DNA of 64,000 nucleotides from Stemphylium vesicarium (lineage: Eukaryota; Ascomycota; Dothideomycetes; Pleosporales; Pleosporaceae), in NCBI GenBank assembly GCA_004380135.1, contig QXCR01000083.1, positions 62,001 through 126,000 of the forward strand. The letters are read 5' to 3'. Shown here piece by piece: positions 31,744 to 42,987 of this stretch. Every line of letters starts with the position of its first letter. The first letter of the stretch is position 1. The notes under the pieces are model-generated. The model was not told the origin of the DNA. It made no database searches and saw only the letters and a list, made by a program, of their open reading frames with translations. Made by a program: the position numbers and the translations under genes.

Positions 31744-34562
31744 ATGGATCCCAGTGTAAGTCCAAATATTCAGACAAATGCGCGACATGCTAACCTCATC
31801 AGACCCCGTCGGCATTTTCAGAAGATAATACTCATGGTTCAACACTCAATCTAGGAAGTAGCAATGCAAACGGGAACCTTCATCTCGATGAGTATCTTTG
31901 CACCTTGATTCGCCCATTGGCAGAAAACTCATTGTCTCTAAGAAAATAAGAACTACTTTGGAGGCAAGGGATCCGGAGAATCACCGTACAATCGATGCGT
32001 GCGCGAGCTGCTTTGTTCACTGCCAGATGATCCTCGGGACTACAAAAACTCTCTGGTCACTCGAAAAGGTCGCTCATTGAAGGGAGCTTGCCAGTGGATC
32101 TTGGAAACCAAAGAATACGGACAATGGAGGAACTCTGATGATCTTTCGCAGTTACTACGGATTGCCGGCGATTCTGGTAAAGGGAAAAACCATGCTTTCA
32201 CTATTTCTCATCAACGACCGCGAAAAGATCGTACGAGAGAGTCCAGACCAACGCAAGCTGATTTACTTCTTTTTTAACAGCGTTGACGGCAGAAACACCG
32301 GTGTGTCAATCTTGCGGGCGCTTATTCTCCGGCTTCCCGACGACTCGGAAAACATGTTCAAGCACATTGAGGCTGCTCACTCGAAACATGGGCAAAAGCT
32401 CTTCGACGACGAGCGATTCGAAACTCTGTGAAAGGTGTTTGACGCCATGATCCGCGACGAGCAGCTTGAGTCGGTAACTTGTATTGTCGACGGGCTAGAT
32501 GAATGCGTCGAAGAGAGTCTTGATCCTTTGTTGATCAAGATCAGTGAGCTTTACCTCCCTGGCAGTCCAACATTGCACCAGAAACCGGAGGCACGAATGA
32601 GGATAATTTTCACCAGCCGCAACTATCCCAGATCATTCGAGGATCACCTTCACGCTTTCCCCCGTCTGAGACTGGAGCCGGACCTCGGGAAAGAGGTCGT
32701 AGGTGATATCGAAAAGTACGTCGACTATCGCTTGGAAGAACTCGCCTGCGCGAAGCGCAAGAAGCCGAAATTGGATAAGCTTCGATCTAATGTGAAGAGG
32801 AAGCTCCTCGATGGGTCGAACGGGACATACTTGTGGGCCCGAAGCTGAAAAACGGCAAGGATTTTCGAACCGTCGTTGCTTCTCATTCGTCTTTATCGGA
32901 GTTTGCGCTGAAAATCGACGCTTTCGATCAAGAGCTCGCCCCCTTCCGGCTACAAGCAATCGAATGCCACCAAAGCGTTGCGAAAAGGGTTCTTGATTAT
33001 ACACTGGGAATCTATCACCAAGATCTGGAGATTGAGGTTCCGCACCCTTTGGACTTCAAGAAGCGTGAAAATACCACGACAAGCACCCTTTATTTCACTA
33101 TGCCTTAATGACATCAATACGACACTTGCTGCATGGATCGACTGGAAACCCCGATCTATCCCATCCTTTGTTCGATACTAAGGATCTTGCGCACCAGAAG
33201 TGGCTACAGGGTCAATGCCACGCGATCGAGGATTTCAAATGCAATCATGTCATCACCATTATTCACCTCGCGGCTCTCCTGGGCCACACCGACATTCTAC
33301 AGTACCGTCTCAACAAAGACGTCGCCAATGTTGATATCCTTGACGGATACCAACGAACCCCTTTGTTTTACGGTCTAGTTCGAGGGTATGGCGATGTCGT
33401 GAAGATGCTTCTGGATCGAGGTGCGAACGTCAAGGCGATAGATTGTGTTGCACAATCGCCGCTTCACATCGCGAGCGCGAGGGAAAGCAAACTTGTTCTG
33501 AGTACGTTGCTTGCTGCCGCCGCAGATGTCAATCCCATCAGCTCCGTACATGCAGTCATATCTAGAAGGGACGATCAACCGAGTATGCTGGATACCGACC
33601 ACCATAGGAAAGGTTTCTCTGTACGCTTATAGCCGGATGGCCGTATCAAGGAAACTATGTGGGACATCTCCACTTCAAGCAACAAAAGTAACCGTTCTGG
33701 TGCGCCCCTCCATCTTGCAGTAGAGTATAGTAGTGTTGATCACATCAAGAGCTTGTTAGGCCATGGCGCGGATGTAAGATCTATTGACAATCAAGGCAAA
33801 GCGGCACTTCATCGGATTGCAGGCAGGGTGTGCTCTTTTGAAGCAGAAAAGATACCCATAGAGGCTGGGATCGACATTCATTCAACAGATTCGCATGGAA
33901 ATACCGCCTTTCATATCGGTGCGGCCACCTGTCATACTCACTCTCCAGAAAATGAGAACATGATGGATGTAATGATGGATTTCGGACATCCCGTGGATTA
34001 TCTGAAGTCTCCATCTTCGGCTTCCGCAGGCTCTGTCGCAGCTCTGCAGTTAGCTTGTGGAAATGGCTCTCTGGGCTCAGTTCTAAAGTTCCTCAAACGT
34101 GGGGCAGACGTCAACCATCGCGACCGTAATGGGTGCACAGCGCTCCACTGGCTTGCTGAAAAGGCCCGATATCTCCTACGTTCGCGTATCGTGCAGATTG
34201 CTTTAACGATCATGAGTCGGATGGACAAGTCAGCAATACTTGCGCAGGATAAAGATAGTCATAGCGCTGCCATGCTCGCCATGAAGGTAGTCGACGAAAA
34301 TAAACAGCCCATTGATGGAATTCTGGCTTCGTGGGCATCAGAACATAAAAAGGCATTACGAGAATTGCATGATCTTATCCGGGACGTCTATCATTTGGTG
34401 GAGGGGGATTTACCGCCAGAGCAGCTCAACCGTTTCAAATTATATGCCTCTCCCACAAAAGAAACCCTGGAATTCTACGATAATGTCATGAGGCAGAGGC
34501 ATACTCACCAAGCACGAGTTGGGCGGCCAAAATCATCGGGCAATGAGGAAGGAGGAGAGTGA
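31744..34562 (+). pseudogene. NACHT-ankyrin NLR relic
   Basis: ATG 31744 opens a 12-nt exon, then a GTAAGT...CTAAC...CAG intron (31756-31802) leads to a Gly/Asn/Ser-rich N-terminus. The pre-NACHT block (CQWILETKEYGQWRN) is followed by the Walker A loop, with a surplus A in the AAAAA run at 32185-32189 that shifts the frame inside GKGKT. Next come LIYFFFNSVDGRNTG, the Walker B-like TCIVDGLDECVEES, MRIIFTSRNYPRSFED (sensor), and ankyrin repeats at 33,240-34,200 (LDGYQRTPLFYGLVRGYGDV, APLHLAVEYSSVDHIKSLL, GADVNHRDRNGCTALHWLAE). Other breaks are TAA 31947-31949, TGA 32429-32431, TGA 32846-32848, a shift near 33,085-33,095 and TAG near 33,630. The usual winged-helix linker between NACHT and ankyrins seems very short, suggesting a deletion. 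The last 301 codons (33657-34562) are open. Confidence 0.85.
31833..31883 (+). other. Gly/Asn/Ser-rich N-terminal segment of the NLR relic
   Basis: The 17 residues HGSTLNLGSSNANGNLH precede the helical linker to NACHT. In amyloid-signalling pairs the NLR carries the motif at the N-terminus and the effector carries it at the C-terminus. The resemblance to YGTQTIGGNNGGISH of the neighbouring hydrolase is suggestive but weak. Confidence 0.35.
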
Positions 34563-35459
34563 ACGACAGGAAGGAAGTACTCAGAGCTAGCAAAAAAGAG
34601 AGGCTTCGCAAAGATTTCTTTTAGTTTTGTAATTGTTGAAGAAAGCTCAGTATGTGTGTAACAGATGGATACGGTCTTGCCCTACCCTCATTTCCAGTAG
34701 CCATCCCGTCTACGCACAAGCATAATAAGCCGGCACCTAAAATATCTGCTCTACTACCGAAAAAAGCGTCAAGCTTTCGTCCACTCAACCCTTCCATCAC
34801 GACTAACACCAAATATGCAGAAAACTGTCCGATCCTTTTCCTTCGCAGTCTCCCAGCAGATCTCCTACACGTACATCCCAAAGCGACAGAAATTCTTGCT
34901 ACCGCGTCTCCGCCCAATAGATTCGTAGCCAATAGCGCAGTGTCGCTATTGGTGCGTCTGCAAGGTGAAGCGAGACGTATCACGAAGACTGGAAATTTGC
35001 TCAAGCCAAGAGGAACTCAACATCCAAGATATGCAGGTAAGACAGGAACATGCGCAAATCCTCTCTTTTCATAGCTTATCTCGCGAAACAATAAGTTCTG
35101 CAGGTATTGCAATGGATATGAGGAAGCGAATAGTGTTCCGCGAGTGTAGTGAGTCACGCCTTGGAAGAGCTGGGCAGTGTAACGTAAGTGCGACGGGCTA
35201 GAATGTAGGTTTTCTGTCTTTTGAGGTCTTCTCAGCTTACTTGTTTATTAGATCTAAAGATCCTTAGCTGCTACAGTACATCTTTGTCTCTACATACAAC
35301 TAACGGCAGCCCAACAGTCTGTTTCCTTCAACGCTCGCTGCCGCCTCCGGGCATTACGACCAGTGCCTGTAACGCGTCTTGAATGTTCCTCTCCGCTTCC
35401 TCTACATGGCTGGGAATATTTTCGCTGGTACATTACTCGCAAGCGAACGGCATTCAAGA
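34563..35459. other. 0.9 kb without a supported gene
   Basis: Mirror-image open frames occur on both strands (plus 34652-35074; minus 34621-35004). Neither has a motif I know, so I call neither. Confidence 0.4.
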
Positions 35460-37823
35460 ATGAGGTCGTCCACCATGACGCTAGCGTTACCCTCGCTCAT
35501 AACGACCCTAATAGTTCTGCAACTCTACATCGCTCACACCAAAGCCGATGGAACCGGACTAATAGGATACGGCAAAACACTATACAATCCGACCTGCACC
35601 TTCGCGTGTCGCAATGTCATTCGAAAGCAGCCTCTCGCGTGCACACCCGCTGAGTCGACTGAAAACCATGGAACAGCACATAACCCCGTCTCAACGCCAC
35701 CCGAATGTTTCGTCCAAGACGTAACGTTCCTAAAGACAATGGCGCTTTGTATCGACACATACTGTGGTCTGAGCGATAAGCCTGGCAGCAGGCTGATAAA
35801 AGACTATTGGGCCTCGCATCTAGGAACTGGTACGCTTGGGACATACGAGTACGAACCCTTGTTATCATATGAAGAGGCAATTTTAGCTGCACAACAAGAT
35901 GAGGATGGTGAGAGAAACAGCAGAACAGAGGAAAACACGACACGCTCCGCCGATGAAGAGATTCCAGAAGGTCTCATTCCATATGCCGTGTCGAGTCCGC
36001 TGCAAGTAACCCTAGGTGGCAGCGAACCTCTGAACAAGACGAGCCTCGTCAGTCCCGTTCAATGGCAACTGCAATACAACTACCTTTCCGATTTCGAGGT
36101 CAACGAGAAGGGTCATAACACGATGACGTGAGTACGCCAAACATCTCGCGCAACACATCTCCGCCCCATTGCCACGTTCGCTAATCCATTCAGTCTCGCA
36201 ATCATAATTGTAGCCATTTTCCTACCCATCCTTCTCTCCGTTCTACGCTTCATACCCGGTCTTACCGCAAGCCCCAGCTGGACTTATCTGCATTCGATCC
36301 TCATATATCCCGCTACATTCGGCCGACGTCACCGCGAGCCAGTAGCCGGGGGTATGGTACCCACGCGGGGTCAAAGTCTGTACATTGCTCTAATCAGTTT
36401 TCTCAACGTTATCTTGCTACTCGCACCGTACACTATTACCCAACCCCAAGCGAGCTTCACTACAAGAGGCAAGCAAACGCTCAGCATCGTCGGCAACCGC
36501 GCCGGAGTCATGGCCATAGGGAACGTAATAGCACTATTGCTTTTCTCATCTCGGAATAGCATTCTGCTTTACGTTACGGACTGGAGCTATAGTACTTACC
36601 TCCTGCTACATCGCTGGCTCGGCTACTGGGCTGTAGTGCACACAGTAATTCACTCCTGTATGCTGTGGAGCTACTACGTCAACGCCGGCACGTACTCCAC
36701 CGAAATCCTGCGGCTATACTGGAGCTGGGGTATCGTGGGGACAGTGGCAGCGTGTGTCCTGATTCCCTTTTCTCTCCTCCGGGTTCGACAGATGTTCTAC
36801 GAGTTCTTCATCATCTCGCATGTCGCTCTTTCTTTGCTGTTTCTACTGGGATATTACTATCACATCTGGTATGTTTACACGTACAATTGGGGGTACGAGA
36901 TCTGGATGTTTGTCGCTGCGGGTATTTGGACACTTGAGCGCCTAGCGCGGATTGCGAGGATGCTGATCCAGGGAGGTCGCACAGCTGTTGTGACTATGGT
37001 TCCGGACACGGATGGCGAGTACCTGAAGATCGAGGTGGAGGGTAAAAGACTCATAGCAGGTACTGCATACCTCTGCTTCCCCACCATGAGTTGGCGGTTC
37101 TGGGAGACGCATCCATTCTCTGTAAGCGGATGCGTCTCGGACTTTCAACTCCAGACGCTACGCACACCACAAGCGAGATTGAGTTCAGATGCGATTCCAA
37201 CAGACCATAATCTCGACGAGAAAGGAACTATCGAAAACACCATTACCACCACTGTCGTTTCGGGCGGCACGAAACACGACGAATTGCCTAGTACCACATT
37301 CTACGCTCGCACCCGCAGCGGCATCACCAAACTCCTCGCAAACAAAGCTTCGCACTCAGGCCGCACGAAAACCCGACTCCGTGTCCTGGTAGACGGCCCA
37401 TACAGCCACTCCGGCCACATGCACTCCCAACTCGCTCAATGCAGCAGCATACTCTGCATCGCTGGTGGCGTGGGCATAACAGTCTGCCTCTCCTTCCTCC
37501 TCAGCCAAGACACTTCGAAACACGCAAAGCTCTTCTGGTGTAGTCGAAAAGCTGGACTAGTTGACGAGCTCGCGTCTACACTGAGGATATTGTCGCCGAA
37601 TGTACGGGTTGAGACGCGCGTTGGGCGGCGATTCGATGTCGATGAAATTATACAACGAGAGTTTGTGATGGGAGAGGGTGAGGGTGAGGGTGTGTTGGGT
37701 GTGCTTGTCTCGGGCCCGCCGGGGTTGGCGGATGAAGTTAGATGTAGGGTTACGGAAGTGGGGAGAGGCTCAGCAGGGGGTGCGCGGGCATATGTGTTTG
37801 CTGATGAGGCGTTTAGCTGGTAG
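35460..37823 (+). CDS. Ferric reductase, FRE family transmembrane component
   Basis: Two exons (35460-36127, 36194-37823; 66-nt intron) give 765 aa. I chose ATG 35460 because it is followed by a signal peptide (TLALPSLITTLIVLQLYIAHTKA area); ATGs at 35406 and 35475 are alternatives. A Cys-containing luminal N-terminal region with NxT sites precedes about seven membrane helices. Paired His in LLHRWLGYWAVVHTVIHSC and ISHVALSLLFLLGYYYHIWY are the bis-heme ligands. WRFWETHPFSVSG is the FAD-binding HPFS/T motif, and SSILCIAGGVGITVCLSFLL is the NADPH site. The protein ends in a reductase terminus (YVFADEAFSW, replacing the usual Glu-Phe-type end). Such enzymes reduce Fe(III)/Cu(II) at the plasma membrane for high-affinity uptake. 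No iron permease or multicopper oxidase is adjacent. Confidence 0.93.
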
Positions 37824-38738
37824 CTTTATGTTGGGAATGAAATGGTTGTTCGTTTAGGTGAGTGCATAGATGGTGAAGTTCAAAGTTCGCTTAGAGACTT
37901 TGATCGCTTCTCTAGCAATTTATTTATTACTTGTAACCACGTGCATAGAGTCACATGATATTCTATTTTAGCAGGCACTGCCCGGTGGGTAAGTGCGCTT
38001 ACTTCTGAGCTGAGAGCTCCTATACACGAACATCACAACACGACAACAGATAGCAATAAAATCATTGATCCGCAGCCTCCAACCCGACACTGCTTACGCA
38101 GTTACATTACCTCTCTTACTCTCCCTCCTATCTCATATAACGCCGGTCACGGTAAACAAGCTGTTAATCAACTATTCTGGTACTACATATAGATGAAGCT
38201 CGTGAACAATCATTTGTAGCAGGCTCTATCATTGAAAAGTAGCACTACACCAGCAGATCATTTATCACTTCTCACCAGAATGGATTTTTATTCGGCTCGA
38301 ATAGTTCCGGCAACGAGAGAGTGAATAGGAGCACAAGAGGTGATCTTTTGAGTTGCAATCGATAAACAGAACAGCAAGGAAATTGTCGTCCACGATCAGA
38401 GCGCGGTAGTGACATTTTCGATGGTCCAGCTACTACTCGCCTCATTGTGGCAGTTAAGTTGATGTTACGAGGGCTATATGCATGAACACTTTCAACATGA
38501 CTAATCGGAAGATCAAGTACGTAGATCGGTAGTTATGGCAGGTCATCACACAACAGACTGAGTTAACGCACAGCATAGGTGATCTCTTCGTGGATCGATT
38601 CCTGGAATAGATCTAGATCCGGCATTTAGCACCGCAGCGTCATCGTCTTCCACCAAGAACATCGGTCCGAGTCGAGTGCCTGTATTCTGGAAATCGCATT
38701 AGTCTCAATCATTGTGCAAAGAAACATGTCTCCCAAAC
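37824..38738. other. 0.9 kb intergenic
   Basis: No open frame of note. The stretch is convergently flanked by the ferric reductase and the glycosyltransferase. A possible extra 3' exon of the latter lies in 38,590-38,690: acceptor CCAG near 38,690, then about 50 open codons. This would need the GTGTAAG donor just at the assigned stop. Confidence 0.4.
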
Positions 38739-40182
38739 TTACACAAATGTCACAAAGGGAGTTCCCCTGATCCGCTCATTTCCATCTTCATCGAATTCCC
38801 ATGGGTCTGGCTGGACGCTCACCTCTGCCCATGACAGGAAGAGCTCCCTCCAATAACGTGCTTCCGCAGTAGGCGTAAGATACCGATCTCGAAAAGTAGC
38901 TATACTATTCTTCACGATAGCTTTCGCGCGCTCCGGGTTTCGCAATAGGTATTCCACCTTTGCTTCTAGGTCGGAGAAATCGCGCTCTACCTCTACGACG
39001 TTTTGGTCCGGTCCGGAAGTAACGTAGAGGTGCGAATGAGGCTCAACCCACTCGGCTTTGTGGGTTATCACCACCGAAGCGCAGTTGAGAGGGTATTTGC
39101 CTCGGCCAGAATAGCTGCGTCCTGTGATATTATGGAGATGTTTAGCTTTATTCATCCTTTCTGTCGGGGAAAATCCTCTTACCTTCAGTGTGTATGAGAA
39201 ACTGGTAGCTGCAATGGTCAACGATTGGCAAAGCAGCACTATCCTCTGTCACATCCGCACTGCTCTTCCACGTCACTTGATCCACATCTGCCCATGGCTT
39301 CCCTTTTGTGGCTTCCATTAACGCACCCCTTAATTCCTTGTTTGTTTTGACAGCTCCTCTCCAGAGTGCCTTGGGTACCTTCTTTTCCCATTTCATTTCG
39401 CCTGCCTGCATGTCACTGCGTATTTACTGGTATTCGCCAACCAGATCAAGCGGCCACGACCGATAGCCAAAGTCTGGCATCACCCACATCTCCTGATCGA
39501 GAGCCACATGTCTGGAGAAGGCCCAGAGAGGATGGTTAGAGTGCGATTCGTCGGCTATGTCATCCACGGTGAAGGAAAACTCTATCGGAGGGAGGGGTGA
39601 GGGTGAGGATGCTGTTGCGCGGTCGAGTTGGTGGAGAGTGGCGAGAAGGCGGGGTCGTTGGTAGCCTTCTCCGTCGAAATTCGAGTCGATGATGTAAAGC
39701 TGAAAATGGTTGTGCTGGCTTTAGCGTCTTGCTGCGGAATCGACAAGATGGGGTTGTAAAATTGCCTTGTGGTTGTATACCATAACCCGAACTGAACCAT
39801 ACGGCTTCCAAGACACGTCAATTTCCGCAGGGGTGATGTTTCCTAAAGTCTTTCGTAGCGCGACTGAACGGTCCAACTCGTCAAATAGGCCGGCAAAGTC
39901 GGTACGGCACTCTGTGTGTGAGAGACCGTAGTTTGAGCCGGGTACTGCCGAAAGTGGCTTGTGAGTCTTTGGTTTGTGAGTTACTTCTGGTATTGCTGGG
40001 ATCGATGAGTTCAGCAAGGTATTTGTAGTGTTCCTATGTGGTCTTAATGTTTCTGAAAACGGCTTGGAGTCGCCTATTTGAACACGATATCGAAGAAGGG
40101 CTGCTGTTATGAAGATAAGAAGAAGACAGGATATGCCGAAAGAATAAAACAGAAACTGGCGAAAATTGCATGCTCTAGTCAT
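38739..40182 (-). pseudogene. CAP10-type glycosyltransferase with one in-frame TAA
   Basis: Exons 40182-39766, 39699-39183 and 39121-38739 form one frame of 438 codons interrupted only by TAA at 39426-39424. The protein is a type II membrane protein: a single anchor (FLFYSFGISCLLLIFITAALL) and then a luminal domain of the CAP10 family (beta-1,2-xylosyltransferase/O-glucosyltransferase-like). Visible blocks are IEFSFTVDDIAD, WVMPDFGYRSWPLDLVGEY, KALWRGAVKTNKELR and GRSYSGRGKYPLNCASVVI (donor-sugar site), then VSSGPDQNVVEVERDFSDL-like sequence. The frame is preserved exactly on both sides of the TAA, which one C-to-T change from CAA would explain. The first intron is a GC-AG intron (separate entry). 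If the TAA is an error or recent allele, the gene is otherwise intact. Confidence 0.8.
39700..39765 (-). other. Probable GC-AG intron
   Basis: The 66-nt intron starts GCAATT after AAG and ends TTTTCAG. Removing it joins VMVYNHK to LYIIDSNFDGEGY, restoring the conserved strand of the CAP10 domain and bypassing a TAA at its centre. No GT donor near this place gives the same continuity. GC-AG introns are a small minority in fungi. Confidence 0.6.
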
Positions 40183-42886
40183 GGTCTATCGTGTAAGGTG
40201 CGCACTTTTGCGAGTCAAAGGACCCCAGTTCGCAGTTGTCGTGTATGATTGCAGAACTTGCAGCAACTTTGAACTAAGAAAAAGGCTCGAAGTATGGAAT
40301 TAGTGCTGTGGCAAAGCAAATTCCGGCCATAGCAACTAGCACAACATTGTGATTCATGAGAAAATGGGGAGAGGTGGTGGCATGGGGATCATTGCGGCGC
40401 AGTACGGGGTGCGTGTTTCCCTTTCACCGGGTAGAGCAATCAGCCAATGGAAAATAGACGCATGCGACTTCAGCGGAATGAACGCCGCTACTTCACCCTC
40501 GTTAAGAATAGGAGGATCAGCTGGCTAAAGCATTTAGGGCCACATATCCCTAGCGTAAACCGACATAGTGGTCGAGAGCGGGATGGGTGGAAAACAGATT
40601 TTGCATCTGCATCACTATCCTGATTGCAGTGGCTGTAGTGTTTGGGGCGCAGCAGAGGTCAAACGCGGTCATTTTCGAGCGAGGTGCGCACGTGGAATAG
40701 TCGGTTTGAAGCTATTCGTTAGAGGCGTAAAAGGCGTGCGCGAGATGATTGTCCGTCTAACACTACGGTCGACCGACTGTTACTACTCAGCCCTATGGCC
40801 TGCGCGGCGGCGCGGCAAGGACCTGCGTAGGCTAAGGCTTGGGATTTCACCTCGGCTGTTACCAATGAGACTTGCACACGGTATGAGCAATTAGCCCATT
40901 GGCTAGGCGTTGGAAAAAGCCGCGTACAGCGAAAAGTGGTAATGAAGGAAGACTTGTAAGGCCTGGAGGCAGCAGTGAGCGTAAAAATTTGAACCGTTGA
41001 ACTGAGATGGAATGAACCTAGAGGGTGCAGACGTTGAAGAAGTTAGATGTAGTAGGAAAGAACACAGCTGGCGTGGGGGCTCCGTTTCAAAGGACCTAGC
41101 CCTTCCAGGCGACGACCTCGGAAATGTGATGTAAATTGGTACGACTAACCTCTTGTGGCTAGTTCAACCCATGTTCTAACAGGTATGGGCGCCCAGATAC
41201 TTTTTGCTAGCTCCATTGCAATCCTCCATGCATCGCTGATACACTTGTTCCCCAACAATGCACGCCTGACTTCGGAAGAGAAAAGGGTCCTCGGGTCGTT
41301 CGAAAAGCTCGGGACTGCGGGCTTGGTGCGAACAAATCCGGAAGCGAGTCTTTCCTTGCATGTCGGATTTAGCCTACGGATAAGGTCGAACTCCCAACAT
41401 CTGGACTGCGCCGTGTTGTTCAGTAATGGCTTTTCGGAATCTCGAGCAAATGGGTTGGGAAGACTGGCTGGCGAAACCTTCGCCGTTCGGATGGTAACGC
41501 CTACGGCGCATTGGTACTCTTCTAAACGAGAAATATTAATCTTCTTTACAAAATTCAACACTGGCAGGTCTAGGGCCTTGATATCACGCCTTCCTTCTCC
41601 CACGAACATCTTTCTCTATTCGCGCGGACTTTATCTGAGGTTGCCTCAATTTTCAATACCATCTGGGTCGGCCGCTTCAATTCTAGTGCTTTCGATGCAA
41701 CCTGTTCCTGTGGAAGAGCCTAGACCTTGTCAGCGGTACGGGACGTCCAGTTGTGCATGATCTGCTACTAGGGCCGGCGATCGGGTACCGCATCAGGAAA
41801 GGAAGTCCGAAATTATGTCAACGGCTGTTGTTGGGCCATGGAAGGCCAGCTGCTTAGACATGCGGGTCGATCAAGGGCCTTGCATGATAGAAGTGCTGGG
41901 TAGGTAAGCATCGGTTGGCGTACATTCCCACACCATTTTCCTTCACGAAGCTGCTGAACAGGCATTATGCATCGGATTTGAAGTAGACTCTTTTCTTGAA
42001 GATGAGTATCCGATCTCATTTTTTGTTACGGCTGCGGGTTGTCAACGAAAACACAATCTCCCCCTTCAGTATTCCGTGCCCCCCACTGTACCCAGAGTTG
42101 GTTAGACTTTCACATCCAATTTTTCTGCATGCAGAGTATTCGACAAAGCGGCACGCAGTATAATCGCGCAGATGGTGCACGAAGTATTACTCCCATTGGA
42201 GACCGGCCCGCTTTCTTGCATGCTGCTGTACGACTACGCGTCCACTAATCGACCCGTCAACCTGGACAGGTAATCGCCACATGTAAGATGCGATTCACTC
42301 GGCCCACTTATCTCGACAGATGATGCCGAAGATTTGAGTAAGCTGAGAATCAGGAAGCCTATATGTCCGAGAATTATTGTTCTCGGAGCGAAGAGCATAT
42401 GAGCCGGACCAACAAGAGATTGAAACCCAAATGTTTCCTTCAATACGAGTGCAACAGAATCTGTCTACCAGGGCGCTCAATAAGATCTCCTCGGACATAT
42501 CCGCTAGATGTCCACATAAATTTACAGGCCGGCGCGCATGACAACGGAACAACGGTACAAGATCCTTTGGCGACAGCTTTCCGGTAGCTACCTAGATACC
42601 CGTAGTGCAAGCCACCCATACTCTTGGCTAGATAAGCACCAGTAATAACCGCATCATCATCAGTCCTCATACCAGACGGCTAGACCGTCGAAACGTCAGC
42701 CTCTCTCGTATTCTGTCTTACACCAACAGAGAGTATAACAACCACCGTCTATAATGCGAAATGCTAAGACTGCTATGACGAAAAAGTGAGAAAGCTATCG
42801 ATTCACAATGGAAGCCCAGCTCATGCGGCAGGAAAAGACGGAACACACGGGCTGAACAGGCTCCTCGGTGGAGCACGCGATAGAAG
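40183..42886. other. 2.7 kb gene-poor stretch
   Basis: The best frame is minus 41145-41609 (154 codons; segment SSEVRRALLGNKCISDAWRI). It shows no family motif and is broken upstream, so at most it is a gene remnant. A plus frame over the same place (41155-41760) is probably its shadow. Nothing else is supported. Confidence 0.4.
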
Positions 42887-42894
42887 TATAAATA
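42887..42894 (+). promoter_or_regulatory. TATA box of the secreted-protein gene
   Basis: TATAAATA lies 94 bp before ATG 42988, with a pyrimidine-rich leader between them, as in highly expressed fungal genes. Confidence 0.55.
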
Positions 42895-42987
42895 CCTCCA
42901 CGTTCCCACCAAAGATTTCATCCCATCCATCATAAACACCATTCAATACACCTCACTTATCCACCTCCTCCAAACCTAACATCAACA

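Noticed and set aside
37978..38060. Possible tRNA near 38.0 kb
   Set aside because: No paired acceptor ends and no A- or B-box pattern.
39400..39430. Mini-intron removing the TAA in the CAP10 gene
   Set aside because: The only GT...AG pair there is about 22 nt, below any plausible spliceosomal intron, and the frame is already continuous across the stop.
1..40182. All frameshifts and stops as sequencing or assembly errors
   Set aside because: Long core ORFs in the same window (RRP5 4.4-kb exon, ELG1 4.0-kb exon, UBP1-like 2.3 kb) have no lesion, and several breaks are substitutions rather than homopolymer indels. Individual homopolymer shifts (10260-10263, 32185-32189, about 31,154) could still be errors.
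41145..41760. Possible gene on either strand at 41.1-41.8 kb
   Set aside because: No motif on either strand. The minus frame looks mildly protein-like but is broken upstream, so it is left as a possible remnant only.
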